Source: Polyangia bacterium (GTDB lineage: Bacteria; Myxococcota_A; Polyangia; Polyangiales; Polyangiaceae). Taken from it: a DNA stretch of 5,893 nucleotides. The stretch is from contig JAUILJ010000551.1 of assembly GCA_030433055.1 (NCBI GenBank), positions 1 through 5,893 on the forward strand. The letters run 5' to 3'. The notes under the pieces were generated by a model, which was given only the letters and a program-made list of their open reading frames with translations, was not told where the DNA came from and searched no databases. Shown piece by piece: positions 1-5,756 of this stretch (position 1 is its first letter; each line of letters starts with the position of its first letter). Both the position numbers and the translations under genes were made by a program.

Positions 1-1485
1 CGTCAGCTCTTTTGCGTGAACCTGGAGCAAGCCATCTGCGTCGACGTGGAACTCCACCTCGAGGCGCGCCATGCCTGCAGGCATCGGCGGAACGCCCTTC
101 AAGGTGAAGCGCGCGAGGGACCGACAGTCGCCCGCCAGCTCTCGCTCGCCCTGCACGACGTGCACCTCGAACCCGGTCTGGTTGTCAGCGAAGGTGGTGA
201 AGGTGCTGCGGGCACCCACCGGGATGGTCGTGTTGCGTGGCAAGATCTTGTCCACGCCTCCACCCATCGTCTCAATCCCCAGGGAAAGAGGTAAGACGTC
301 GAGCAACAACACCTCGTCGCTCGCGTTGGCCAGCAAGTCCGCCTGCACCGCGGCCCCGTAGGCCACCACCAGATCCGGATCGATGTCGCCGAGCGGCTCC
401 TTGCCGAACACTTCCGCGACGAAGCTCTTCACTCTGGGCACGCGGGTCGAGCCGCCGACGAGGATGACGCCATCCACGCCCCCGGCGTCGATACCGGCGT
501 CACGCAGGGCCCGGCGGCAGCTGCGCCCCGTGCGGGACAGCAGCGGTTCGATCAGCGCCTCGAAGTGGCCACGACTCACGCGGTGTTCGGCGTTGCCTCC
601 GCCCTTCCTGGGCAGCTCCAGCACGATTTCTTCCGTCTCTGTCAGGGCGTGCTTTGCCTTGCGCGCCGTCTCCAGCGCCAGGCTGATGATCTCGGGCGGC
701 GCCGTTGTGTTTCCGTCAGGATCCAATTCGAAGCCCATCACCGGGAGCAGCTCGTGAGCCAGGGAGCGATCCATGTCGTCGCCGCCCAGAGCGCTGTCGC
801 CCCCGGTGCTCATGACCTGGAAGATCCCGTCTTCGAGCCGCAGGATGGTCACGTCGAAGGTTCCACCTCCGAGGTCGAACACGACGAACACGCCGTTTTG
901 CTGCTTCTCAAGCCCATAAGCCAGCGCAGCCGCCGTCGGCTCGTTCAGCAACCGCAGCACCTCGAGGCCAGCGAGCTTGCCGGCGTCCTTGGTCGCCTGG
1001 CGCTGAGCGTCGTCGAAGTACGCCGGCACGGTGATCACCGCGCCGCCCACAGCGTTCAGTTGCTCTACCGCGCTCTGCTTCAGGCTCTTGAGGATCTCCG
1101 CGCTGACCTCGACCGGAGTCCGATCACCATCGCTCCCCAGGTCGAAGCGCACGACGCGACCAGCGGCCTCGCTCTCCGGCGCCTTGAACTTGTATGCGCC
1201 GAGGGCCTTCGTCTGAGGATCATCCGAGGCGCGGCCCATGAAGCGCTTGACGCTGATGATGGTGCGTTCGGGTTCCCTGGTCGCGTAGCTCTGGGCGTTC
1301 CGCCCCACGATCACATTTCCGCGCGGACCATAGTGAACCACGCTGGGCAGGAGCGCCGTGCCGTCACAGTTGATCAGCGCGACCGGCCGCCCATCGCGCA
1401 CGTGGGCGACGACGGAGTTGGTAGTCCCCAGGTCGATGCCGATGGCCTTGGGCGGCGCCTTGGGGTCGAAGATGTCGAGTAGCAT
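1..1485 (-). CDS. hscA: Fe-S assembly Hsp70 chaperone HscA (3' end missing)
   Basis: ATP-dependent cytosolic Hsp70 specialised for the ISC pathway: with HscB it binds the LPPVK motif of IscU and promotes cluster transfer. The first 495 residues are in the window. The nucleotide-binding domain shows the phosphate-1 loop IGIDLGTTNS (15-24), SVKRFMGR (78-85), VPAYFDDAQRQ (153-163), NEPTAAALAYG (181-191), phosphate-2 DLGGGTFD (204-211), GGDSALGGDD (228-237) and the adenosine motif LVGGSTRVP (342-350). The substrate-binding beta domain starts after LLLDVLPLSLGIETMGG (393-409). GGDSALGGDD, MGR and the adjacent hscB point to HscA rather than DnaK. The family is usually about 620 residues, so the helical lid lies beyond base 1. 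The ATG overlaps the hscB stop (TAATG) and has no clear ribosome binding site, which suggests translational coupling. Identification is by family motifs read directly and recalled similarity to E. coli HscA. Confidence 0.96.
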   Translation of the reverse strand, partial: MLLDIFDPKAPPKAIGIDLGTTNSVVAHVRDGRPVALINCDGTALLPSVVHYGPRGNVIVGRNAQSYATREPERTIISVKRFMGRASDDPQTKALGAYKFKAPESEAAGRVVRFDLGSDGDRTPVEVSAEILKSLKQSAVEQLNAVGGAVITVPAYFDDAQRQATKDAGKLAGLEVLRLLNEPTAAALAYGLEKQQNGVFVVFDLGGGTFDVTILRLEDGIFQVMSTGGDSALGGDDMDRSLAHELLPVMGFELDPDGNTTAPPEIISLALETARKAKHALTETEEIVLELPRKGGGNAEHRVSRGHFEALIEPLLSRTGRSCRRALRDAGIDAGGVDGVILVGGSTRVPRVKSFVAEVFGKEPLGDIDPDLVVAYGAAVQADLLANASDEVLLLDVLPLSLGIETMGGGVDKILPRNTTIPVGARSTFTTFADNQTGFEVHVVQGERELAGDCRSLARFTLKGVPPMPAGMARLEVEFHVDADGLLQVHAKELT

Positions 1486-2042
1486 TAGTCCAGTTCGTCC
1501 AGGATGGCGTTCGCCTCATCGAGGAAACGCCGGAAATAGCGCAGCTTGCCCAGCTCCCTGAGCAGCTGTTCGCGGTCGGTGTCGCTGACCTTTCGCGGCG
1601 CCTCTCCCCCGACCCCTGCTGCAGAGAGTGCGCTGAAGTGGCGTGCCAGCTCCGAGAGCACTTCACGCTGCCGCGCGCCGATGGATGCAGCGAGCTTCTC
1701 TACTTGCTCGAGGTCCTTGGAGCGCCGCGCGTCCCCCAGGGCCTCCCGCTGCTCCATCATTTCCATCAGCAGCATCGGATCGGCCTTTGGCTCGGTGGCT
1801 TCTGAGCGCTCGATGCCCAGCACCTCACACAGCGCCTCGGCGCGGCCGATGGGATCCTTGAGCTTGCGCCAGGCTTCGTTGACCTCGATGGCCTTGCCCA
1901 GAGCCTGGCGGCGCTCGCCTGCCGGTGCGCCGACGTAGCGATCCGGGTGCAAGACCTTGGACAGCTCGCGGTGGCGCCCCTCGAGCTCGCTCAGATTCAG
2001 ATCAAAGCTCGGCGGGATGTCGAAAACTTGAAAGGGGTTCAT
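1485..2042 (-). CDS. hscB: J-domain co-chaperone HscB
   Basis: Co-chaperone that brings IscU to HscA and stimulates its ATPase. The 185-residue product is close to the usual 170-180. The N-terminal J domain (about 1-75) opens MNPFQVFDIPPSF, matching the MDYFTLFGLP-type start of E. coli HscB, and carries the essential HPD at 32-34 followed by the INQAW-like VNEAW. The C-terminal three-helix IscU-binding domain includes LMEMMEQREAL (about 91-101) and the KLRYFRRFL segment near the end, equivalent to KLRFLDKL of E. coli. The ATG at 2042 is chosen because the alignment begins there and no start codon was found in the few in-frame codons checked just upstream. Its only Shine-Dalgarno-like stretches (AGGA, GAGG) lie 13 or more nt upstream, inside the 3' arm of a stable hairpin. 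The gene starts 70 nt after iscA, the widest gap in the operon, and ends overlapping hscA by one base. Confidence 0.96.
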   Translation of the reverse strand: MNPFQVFDIPPSFDLNLSELEGRHRELSKVLHPDRYVGAPAGERRQALGKAIEVNEAWRKLKDPIGRAEALCEVLGIERSEATEPKADPMLLMEMMEQREALGDARRSKDLEQVEKLAASIGARQREVLSELARHFSALSAAGVGGEAPRKVSDTDREQLLRELGKLRYFRRFLDEANAILDELD

Positions 2043-2052
2043 GCGTGTAAAG

Positions 2053-2082
2053 ACGCCTCGATTCCTGGAGGAACCGAGGCGC
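2053..2082 (-). promoter_or_regulatory. Hairpin in the iscA-hscB gap (translation control or attenuator)
   Basis: In the transcribed (minus) strand a 5' arm GCGCCTCGGTTCC pairs with GGAATCGAGGCGT across a four-base loop (TCCA): 7 GC-rich pairs (2054-2060 with 2075-2081), a G-T wobble, then 4 more pairs, plus one outer G-T. The wobbles pair only in minus-strand RNA; on the plus strand they are A/C mismatches, so the structure fits the isc transcript. It is followed by TCTTTAC, too poor in U for a convincing intrinsic terminator. The GAGG and AGGA elements nearest the hscB ATG sit in its 3' arm. It may reduce hscBA expression relative to iscSUA, or act as an RNA processing or stability element; the role is inference. 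Confidence 0.6.
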
Positions 2083-2112
2083 CGCTTTCGCTAGTGTTCG
2101 CTACGGCTCGTC

Positions 2113-2517
2113 TCAGCGAACCGTGAAGGAGTGCCCGCAACCGCAGCGCGAAGCCTCCTGCGGGTTCTTGAACTTGAAGCCTTGGAACATCAGCGTGCGC
2201 TCGTAGTCGAGCACCGAGCCCATGAGGTAGATCATGCTCTTCTTGTCTACGAAGAAGCGCACGCCATCCACCTCGAGCACGCGATCGCGATCCCGCGGTG
2301 GATCATCGGAGAACTCGATCACGTAGCTGAAGCCGGAGCAGCCGCCGCCCTTGATACCGAGACGGATCGCTGCGTCGGGCGTGCCGCGCGTGGCGAGCTT
2401 CTGCCGAGCGAAGTCAGCCGCTTCGCTGGTGATGGTCAACGCGCGAGACAGATCGGGCTGTGCAGCCTGAGGTGTGGTCTCTGCGCCGCTGGACGCGGCG
2501 ACGGCAGCTTGGGTCAT
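2113..2517 (-). CDS. iscA: A-type Fe-S carrier protein IscA
   Basis: A-type carrier of the HesB/IscA family that binds iron or a [2Fe-2S]/[4Fe-4S] cluster and hands it to apo-proteins. The product has 134 residues. The three conserved ligand cysteines are present: Cys60 in GGGCSGFSY, and Cys125 and Cys127 in the C-terminal RCGCGHSF. GFKFKNP (113-119) is also typical. E. coli IscA has 107 residues; the extra length here is an Ala/Gln/Thr-rich N-terminal tail of about 25 residues before the conserved LTITSEAADFA start. The frame is open further upstream, but that stretch overlaps iscU, so the ATG at 2517, 2 nt after the iscU stop (TGACCATG), is preferred. The spacing implies coupling to iscU. 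ErpA or SufA-like function cannot be excluded from sequence alone; the operon context supports IscA. Confidence 0.93.
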   Translation of the reverse strand: MTQAAVAASSGAETTPQAAQPDLSRALTITSEAADFARQKLATRGTPDAAIRLGIKGGGCSGFSYVIEFSDDPPRDRDRVLEVDGVRFFVDKKSMIYLMGSVLDYERTLMFQGFKFKNPQEASRCGCGHSFTVR

Positions 2518-2519
2518 GG

Positions 2520-2921
2520 TCAGCTCTCGAGCGCTGCCTTCTGGGCGCGCTTCTTCTTGAAGTCTTCGATGGCGCTCTTGATGGCGTCTTCCGCCAACAC
2601 GGAGCAGTGGATCTTCACCGGAGGCAGGTTCAGCTCCTCGGCGATCTGGCTGTTCTTCAAGGCGTATGCCTCGTCGATGGTCTTGCCCTTGATCCACTCG
2701 GTGGCCAGGGAAGAAGACGCGATCGCGGAGCCGCAGCCGAAGGTCTTGAACTTCGCGTCCTGGATCACGCCGTCGTCGCTGACCTGGATCTGCAGGCGCA
2801 TCACGTCGCCGCATGCGGGTGCGCCGACGAGGCCCGTACCGACGTCCTCGGCGTCCTTGTCCAGGGTCCCGACGTTGCGCGGGTTTTCGTAGTGCTCGAT
2901 GACTTTTTCACTGTATGCCAT
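2520..2921 (-). CDS. iscU: Fe-S cluster scaffold protein IscU
   Basis: Scaffold on which the [2Fe-2S] cluster is assembled from sulfur given by IscS. The 133-residue product, starting MAYSEKVIEHYENPRNVG, aligns over the full family length. It has the three cluster cysteines Cys37 (in PACGDV), Cys63 (FGCGSA) and Cys106 (IHC), with Asp39 and His105 also conserved. The HscA-recognition motif LPPVK is at 99-103, immediately before IHC. The ATG at 2921 is preceded by a good ribosome binding site (GGGAGGA, 8 nt spacing), the best in the operon, which rules against the longer in-frame start at 3026 that would overlap iscS. The gene lies 31 nt after iscS. Presence of Asp39 means a normal, turnover-competent scaffold. 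Confidence 0.98.
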   Translation of the reverse strand: MAYSEKVIEHYENPRNVGTLDKDAEDVGTGLVGAPACGDVMRLQIQVSDDGVIQDAKFKTFGCGSAIASSSLATEWIKGKTIDEAYALKNSQIAEELNLPPVKIHCSVLAEDAIKSAIEDFKKKRAQKAALES

Positions 2922-2952
2922 GGCTGAATCCTCCCGAGTCCGCTGCGCTGAA

Positions 2953-4176
2953 TCAGTGCGCGGCCCATTCAATCGATTTGATGTCGATGCCCTCTTTGTG
3001 CATCTCGTAAAGTGGAGACATGTCACGCAGCTTGTTCACCTTGCTGATGACCAGGTCGGCGACATAGTCCACTTCTTCTTCCGTGTTGAAACGGCCGAGG
3101 CCGAATCGAATCGAGGAGTGGGCGAGCTCCTCATCGAGCCCCATCGAGCGCAGCACGTAGCTAGGCTCCAGGCTGGCGCTGGTGCACGCCGAGCCGCTCG
3201 AGACGGCGACATCCTTGATCGCCATCATCAAGCCTTCCCCTTCGACGAAGGAGAAGGACAAGTTCAGGTTGCCACACAGACGCCGCTCCGGGTGGCCATT
3301 GAGCACCACCTCGTCGAGTGCGTCGGTGATCTTGTTGTGCAGGCGATCGCGCAGCGCCTGGATGCGCACCGCCTCCTGCGCGCCTTCTTCCATGAGGATC
3401 TTGCAGGCCTTGGCGAAGCCGACGATGCCCGGCACGTTCAGGGTGCCGGAGCGCATGCCCCGCTCGTGACCGCCGCCGTCCATCTCGGCGACCAGGCGCA
3501 CGCGCGGCTTGCTGCGGCGCACGTAGAGGGCACCGCAGCCCTTGGGGCCGTAGATCTTGTGGGCGGTGATGCTCGCCAGGTCGACGTTCATCTCCTGCAC
3601 GTCGAACGGCGTCTTGCCCAGCCCTTGCACCGCGTCGCAGTGCAGCAGGATGCCGCGCTCGCGGGTGATCTTGCCGATCTCCGCGATCGGCTGGATGGTG
3701 CCGACTTCGTTGTTGGCGAGCATGATACTGACCAGGATGGTCTTGTCAGTCATTGCCGCGCGGATTGCTTCGGGGTCGACGACACCGTCAGGCCCAGCGG
3801 GCACGTAGGTGACCTCGAAGCCTTCCTTCTGCAGGCGCTTGCAGCTGTCGAGCACGGCCTTGTGCTCGATGGTGCTGGTGATGATGTGGTTGCCCTTGGA
3901 CTGGTAGTAGTGGGCGACGCCCTTGATGGCGAGGTTGTCGCTCTCGGTCGCGCCGGAGGTGAAGACGATCTCCTTGCCGCTCGAGGCGCCGATCATCTTC
4001 GCGATCGTCTCGCGCGCGTCGTCCACGGCAGCCTCTGCGGTCCAGCCGTACGCGTGGGTGCGGCTGGCGGCGTTGCCGAAGGTCTCCAAGAAGTAGGGCT
4101 TCATGGTTTCGAACACGCGCGGGTCCATCGGTGTGGTCGCGTGGTTGTCCATGTAGATGGGAAACTTGAGGGCCAT
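2953..4176 (-). CDS. iscS: Cysteine desulfurase IscS
   Basis: PLP-dependent enzyme that converts L-cysteine to L-alanine and holds the sulfur as a persulfide for IscU and other acceptors. The product has 407 residues (E. coli IscS 404). Visible motifs: FTSGATESDN (72-81), the PLP-stacking His105 in TIEHKAV, ANNEVGT (154-160), the PLP-pyridine Asp181 in CDAVQ, and the Schiff-base Lys207 in TAHKIYGPKG. The catalytic Cys331 lies in SSGSACTS (327-334), the long mobile loop of group I desulfurases that separates IscS/NifS from SufS. The C-terminus ends SIEWAAH, close to the SIEWAHH of E. coli IscS, the region that contacts IscU. The ATG at 4176 follows a weak GAGAAG site and lies 19 nt after the regulator stop, so the two genes are almost certainly co-transcribed. 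No key residue is missing. Confidence 0.98.
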   Translation of the reverse strand: MALKFPIYMDNHATTPMDPRVFETMKPYFLETFGNAASRTHAYGWTAEAAVDDARETIAKMIGASSGKEIVFTSGATESDNLAIKGVAHYYQSKGNHIITSTIEHKAVLDSCKRLQKEGFEVTYVPAGPDGVVDPEAIRAAMTDKTILVSIMLANNEVGTIQPIAEIGKITRERGILLHCDAVQGLGKTPFDVQEMNVDLASITAHKIYGPKGCGALYVRRSKPRVRLVAEMDGGGHERGMRSGTLNVPGIVGFAKACKILMEEGAQEAVRIQALRDRLHNKITDALDEVVLNGHPERRLCGNLNLSFSFVEGEGLMMAIKDVAVSSGSACTSASLEPSYVLRSMGLDEELAHSSIRFGLGRFNTEEEVDYVADLVISKVNKLRDMSPLYEMHKEGIDIKSIEWAAH

Positions 4177-4195
4177 TTGCTTGCTTCTCGAATCG

Positions 4196-4777
4196 TCAGC
4201 TCAGGTGGAGGCCCGCGACGAGGGCCGGAGCTTCAGGAGCCTCCGGATGCCGCTCGCAGACCGTGCAGGAATTGACTGGCAGTGCGGGCTCGCACGCCGA
4301 GTCACAGGTGTGTAGATAGAGCAGGCTTGCCTGGAGCTCACTCTCCAGAGCGCGCAGCTCACGGATCTTCTCTCGCGTCTCCGAGAGCTTGTCGACGTAG
4401 ACCTGGCGCAGCTTCGTCGCGCTTAGCCGCGCGGAATCAGCATCTTCGTGCTCGCGCACCAGCTCCTGGATCTGACTCAGGCTGAGCCCCAGGCTCTGCA
4501 GCTTGGAGATCCAGCGCACGCGCTGCAGCATGTCCGGCGCGAACAGTCGGTAACGCCCCTTCTCGCTGCGCTCATGGGCGTGAATCAGACCCATGTCTTC
4601 GTACAGATGAATCGCGCGCACCGTCTTGCCGACGGCCTTGGCGAGCTCCCCAACCTGCAGCAAGTCCTCCGGGGCGACCTCGACGTCACTCGGCACCGAC
4701 ACGGGCAGCAGCGTTGCTTTGGGCTGCAGCGTGCCGTGGGGCTGGGCAACTTGGAGGCGGACTTTGCGGGAGGACAT
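4196..4777 (-). CDS. MerR-family regulator with C-terminal four-Cys motif, first gene of isc operon
   Basis: Predicted DNA-binding regulator, 193 residues from the ATG at 4777. The winged helix-turn-helix begins at QVGELAKAVGKTVRAIHLYEDMGL (41-64), followed by GRYRLF (74-79) and LQRVRWISKLQSLGLSLSQIQ (84-104), the classical MerR core. A long dimerisation helix covers about 116-152. The tail has Cys158, Cys162, Cys171 and Cys174 (C-x3-C-x8-C-x2-C), a plausible metal or Fe-S site. This spacing differs from the C-x2-C-x-C-x5-C of SoxR. It occupies the position IscR (Rrf2 family) holds in E. coli, so control of the isc operon, including itself, is a reasonable inference. The start is uncertain: the ATG has no ribosome binding site and gives a 38-residue extension unlike MerR proteins. 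A GGAGG 2-5 nt before TTG/CTG codons (4663, 4660) would start the protein exactly at the usual MerR N-terminus. Confidence 0.88.
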   Translation of the reverse strand: MSSRKVRLQVAQPHGTLQPKATLLPVSVPSDVEVAPEDLLQVGELAKAVGKTVRAIHLYEDMGLIHAHERSEKGRYRLFAPDMLQRVRWISKLQSLGLSLSQIQELVREHEDADSARLSATKLRQVYVDKLSETREKIRELRALESELQASLLYLHTCDSACEPALPVNSCTVCERHPEAPEAPALVAGLHLS

Positions 4778-4788
4778 GAGTTCGGGTC

Positions 4789-4824
4789 TGGGGGTGAGGC
4801 GCTGAGTTTGGGGGTGAGGCGCTG
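4789..4824. repeat. Tandem 16-bp direct repeat in the regulator leader
   Basis: TGGGGGTGAGGCGCTG occurs perfectly at 4789-4804 and 4809-4824, a 20-bp period. A degenerate third fragment (GCGCTGAGGGGCGCCG) follows at 4831. The repeats lie between the predicted promoter and the ATG of the MerR-type gene, in its probable 5' untranslated leader. A two-turn period could suit paired protein binding on one DNA face, or they may simply be a local duplication. Confidence 0.6.
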
Positions 4825-4871
4825 TGCTTCGCGCTGAGGGGCGCCGCCTAACACCGTTCGGGGGTCTCGTC

Positions 4872-4897
4872 TAACCCTTACGTATGGGTGAGGGTTA
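4872..4897. promoter_or_regulatory. Inverted repeat, candidate operator of the isc operon
   Basis: TAACCCT (4872-4878) and AGGGTTA (4891-4897) form perfect 7-bp arms around 12 bp. An overlapping near-palindrome ACCCTTACGTATGGGT (4874-4889; 7 of 8 pairs) sits inside. It lies about +6 to +31 relative to the start site expected from the promoter at 4909-4937. Because it is downstream of -10 and not between -35 and -10, it would fit a repressor site or an RNA hairpin better than the classical MerR activation geometry. The link to the MerR-type protein is inference. Confidence 0.5.
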
Positions 4898-4908
4898 CGC
4901 TACGGAAG

Positions 4909-4937
4909 GTTGTAAGGGGCTGAAGGGCATCTGTCAA
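4909..4937 (-). promoter_or_regulatory. Predicted sigma70-like promoter of the merR-type gene and isc operon
   Basis: On the minus strand a perfect TTGACA (-35, 4937-4932) is followed after 17 nt by TACAAC (-10, 4914-4909; 4 of 6 matches, with the key T, A and A positions). A start site near 4902 is expected, giving a leader of about 125 nt before the ATG at 4777. A 10-bp palindrome CAGGCGCCTG lies 6 bp upstream of -35. The 17-bp spacer is the normal one, not the 19-20 bp typical of MerR-activated promoters. Confidence 0.6.
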
Positions 4938-4943
4938 CTCGAT

Positions 4944-4953
4944 CAGGCGCCTG
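4944..4953. promoter_or_regulatory. Palindrome CAGGCGCCTG upstream of the isc promoter
   Basis: Perfect 10-bp palindrome ending 6 bp upstream of the predicted -35 box. A second perfect 10-bp palindrome, GCTCATGAGC, lies at 4966-4975, 22 bp centre-to-centre away (about two helical turns). Both are between divergently transcribed genes and could be protein binding sites for either direction. Short palindromes arise by chance in GC-rich DNA, so the call is tentative. Confidence 0.3.
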
Positions 4954-4977
4954 CAGTCTCCTGGCGCTCATGAGCTA

Positions 4978-5126
4978 ACCCATTGCAATTCATTGGTTTT
5001 AGCCAATCGTGCCGGCGCTGCAGAGCCACACCATTGCGGCATAAGCATTGCTCTCTTGGCTGGAGAGCACGTCACGGTTCACTCTGCACCAGCGTAAGTG
5101 CTGGCCAGCCCCTGCGTTGCTCCGAC
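4978..5126 (+). other. Upstream region and possible structured leader of the lipoprotein gene
   Basis: No gene is recognised here. Three inverted repeats are visible: ATTGG-TTTTAG-CCAAT (4992-5007), TGCTCTC-TTGGCTG-GAGAGCA (5049-5069, perfect 7-bp stem and 7-nt loop) and CCAGC-GTAAGT-GCTGG (5089-5104). The last ends 22 nt before the lipoprotein ATG. No convincing plus-strand -35/-10 pair was found; TTGCAA at 4984-4989 has no good partner. The region must hold the promoter for the lipoprotein gene. Whether the hairpins act as DNA sites or in RNA is unknown. Confidence 0.35.
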
Positions 5127-5693
5127 ATGAAGAAGTTCCGCTTTCTCCAGTTGCGTTCCCTGCTTGGCGGTTGCGCCGCCCTCTGCCTCGCGGTCGCCTG
5201 CGCTGGTGGTTCCTCACCCCCAACCCATCCACCAACCGGCGAGCCGACTCCGCCCATGGATGGCAAAATCTGCACGGAAATTGGATGCGTCGATGGTTTC
5301 CGAGTCGACTTCCACAAGGACCACTGGGAGCCCGGGAGCTACAGCTTCCACATCGAGGCAGACGGCGAGGTCAGCGACTGCACGGGCAACCTGCCACTCA
5401 AGGCTTGCAGCTCCGAGTCAAACTTGACCTGTACCGGCAGCAAGCGCTTCATCATCGCCGAGGTGGGCTGCGCGATGGCCCCCGAGCAGCAAAGCTTCAA
5501 CGAGATCCATTTCGAAGGCGCCCCCAAGCAGGTCACCATCAGCATCAGCCATGACGGCAGCGAGCTGGTGAAACAGATCTTCGAGCCAGAGTACACCGAC
5601 AGCCAGCCCAACGGCCCTGGCTGCGAGCCGATCTGTCATCAGGCTTCTGCAACCATGACCCTCCCCACTGCGCAGCCCGGCGTGACGCTGTGA
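5127..5693 (+). CDS. Cys-rich secreted lipoprotein of unknown function
   Basis: 188-residue product, not recognised as a member of a named family. It starts MKKFRFLQLR, followed by a hydrophobic segment and lipobox LAVAC, with the predicted lipidated Cys25; it should be exported by Sec and anchored to a membrane. A Pro/Thr/Gly-rich linker (about 28-45) precedes a globular domain with eight further cysteines (49, 54, 85, 94, 102, 115, 166, 170), an even number suited to disulfide bonds in the periplasm or outside. The middle region (WEPGSYSFHIEADGEVSDC, then VTISISHDG at 136-144) has alternating beta-type pattern, suggesting a beta-sandwich; that is inference. The frame is open further upstream to a TTG at 4983, but the signal peptide fixes the ATG at 5127. 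No Shine-Dalgarno sequence precedes it. It is divergent from the isc operon and followed 63 nt on by another lipoprotein gene. Confidence 0.85.
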   Translation: MKKFRFLQLRSLLGGCAALCLAVACAGGSSPPTHPPTGEPTPPMDGKICTEIGCVDGFRVDFHKDHWEPGSYSFHIEADGEVSDCTGNLPLKACSSESNLTCTGSKRFIIAEVGCAMAPEQQSFNEIHFEGAPKQVTISISHDGSELVKQIFEPEYTDSQPNGPGCEPICHQASATMTLPTAQPGVTL

Positions 5694-5756
5694 GCCCACA
5701 GCTCGCGTTTCCGCAGTGAGACGTAAGCCCACACCGGCGACCGCGTTCTGGCTCCC

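Noticed and set aside
565..1482. 305-codon plus-strand open frame opposite hscA
   Set aside because: Antisense to hscA, no family resemblance, explained by high GC at codon third positions.
2053..2082. Intrinsic terminator between iscA and hscB
   Set aside because: The stem is strong but is followed by TCTTTAC rather than a U tract, and hscBA function with iscSUA; kept only as a possible attenuator.
2087..2103. Direct repeat TTCGCTA (2087-2093 and 2097-2103) in the iscA-hscB gap
   Set aside because: Only 7 bp with two copies, within chance expectation and with no supporting context.
2113..2814. Longer 233-residue version of IscA
   Set aside because: The extra N-terminal part lies inside iscU in another frame and is Arg-rich nonsense; the A-type core begins after the ATG at 2517.
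2520..3026. Longer 168-residue version of IscU
   Set aside because: It would overlap the iscS 3' end; the ATG at 2921 has a good ribosome binding site and matches the family N-terminus.
2899..4275. 458-codon open frame on the plus strand opposite iscS
   Set aside because: Antisense shadow of a certain iscS gene in GC-rich DNA; its translation is a low-complexity mix rich in H, D, A and V with no recognisable motif.
4196..4777. SoxR assignment of the MerR-type regulator
   Set aside because: The cysteine spacing C-x3-C-x8-C-x2-C does not match the C-x2-C-x-C-x5-C of SoxR, and the isc context differs.
4983..5126. 48-residue upstream extension of the first lipoprotein from a TTG codon
   Set aside because: It would bury the signal peptide and lipobox inside the protein; the extension is Arg/Cys-rich without family features.
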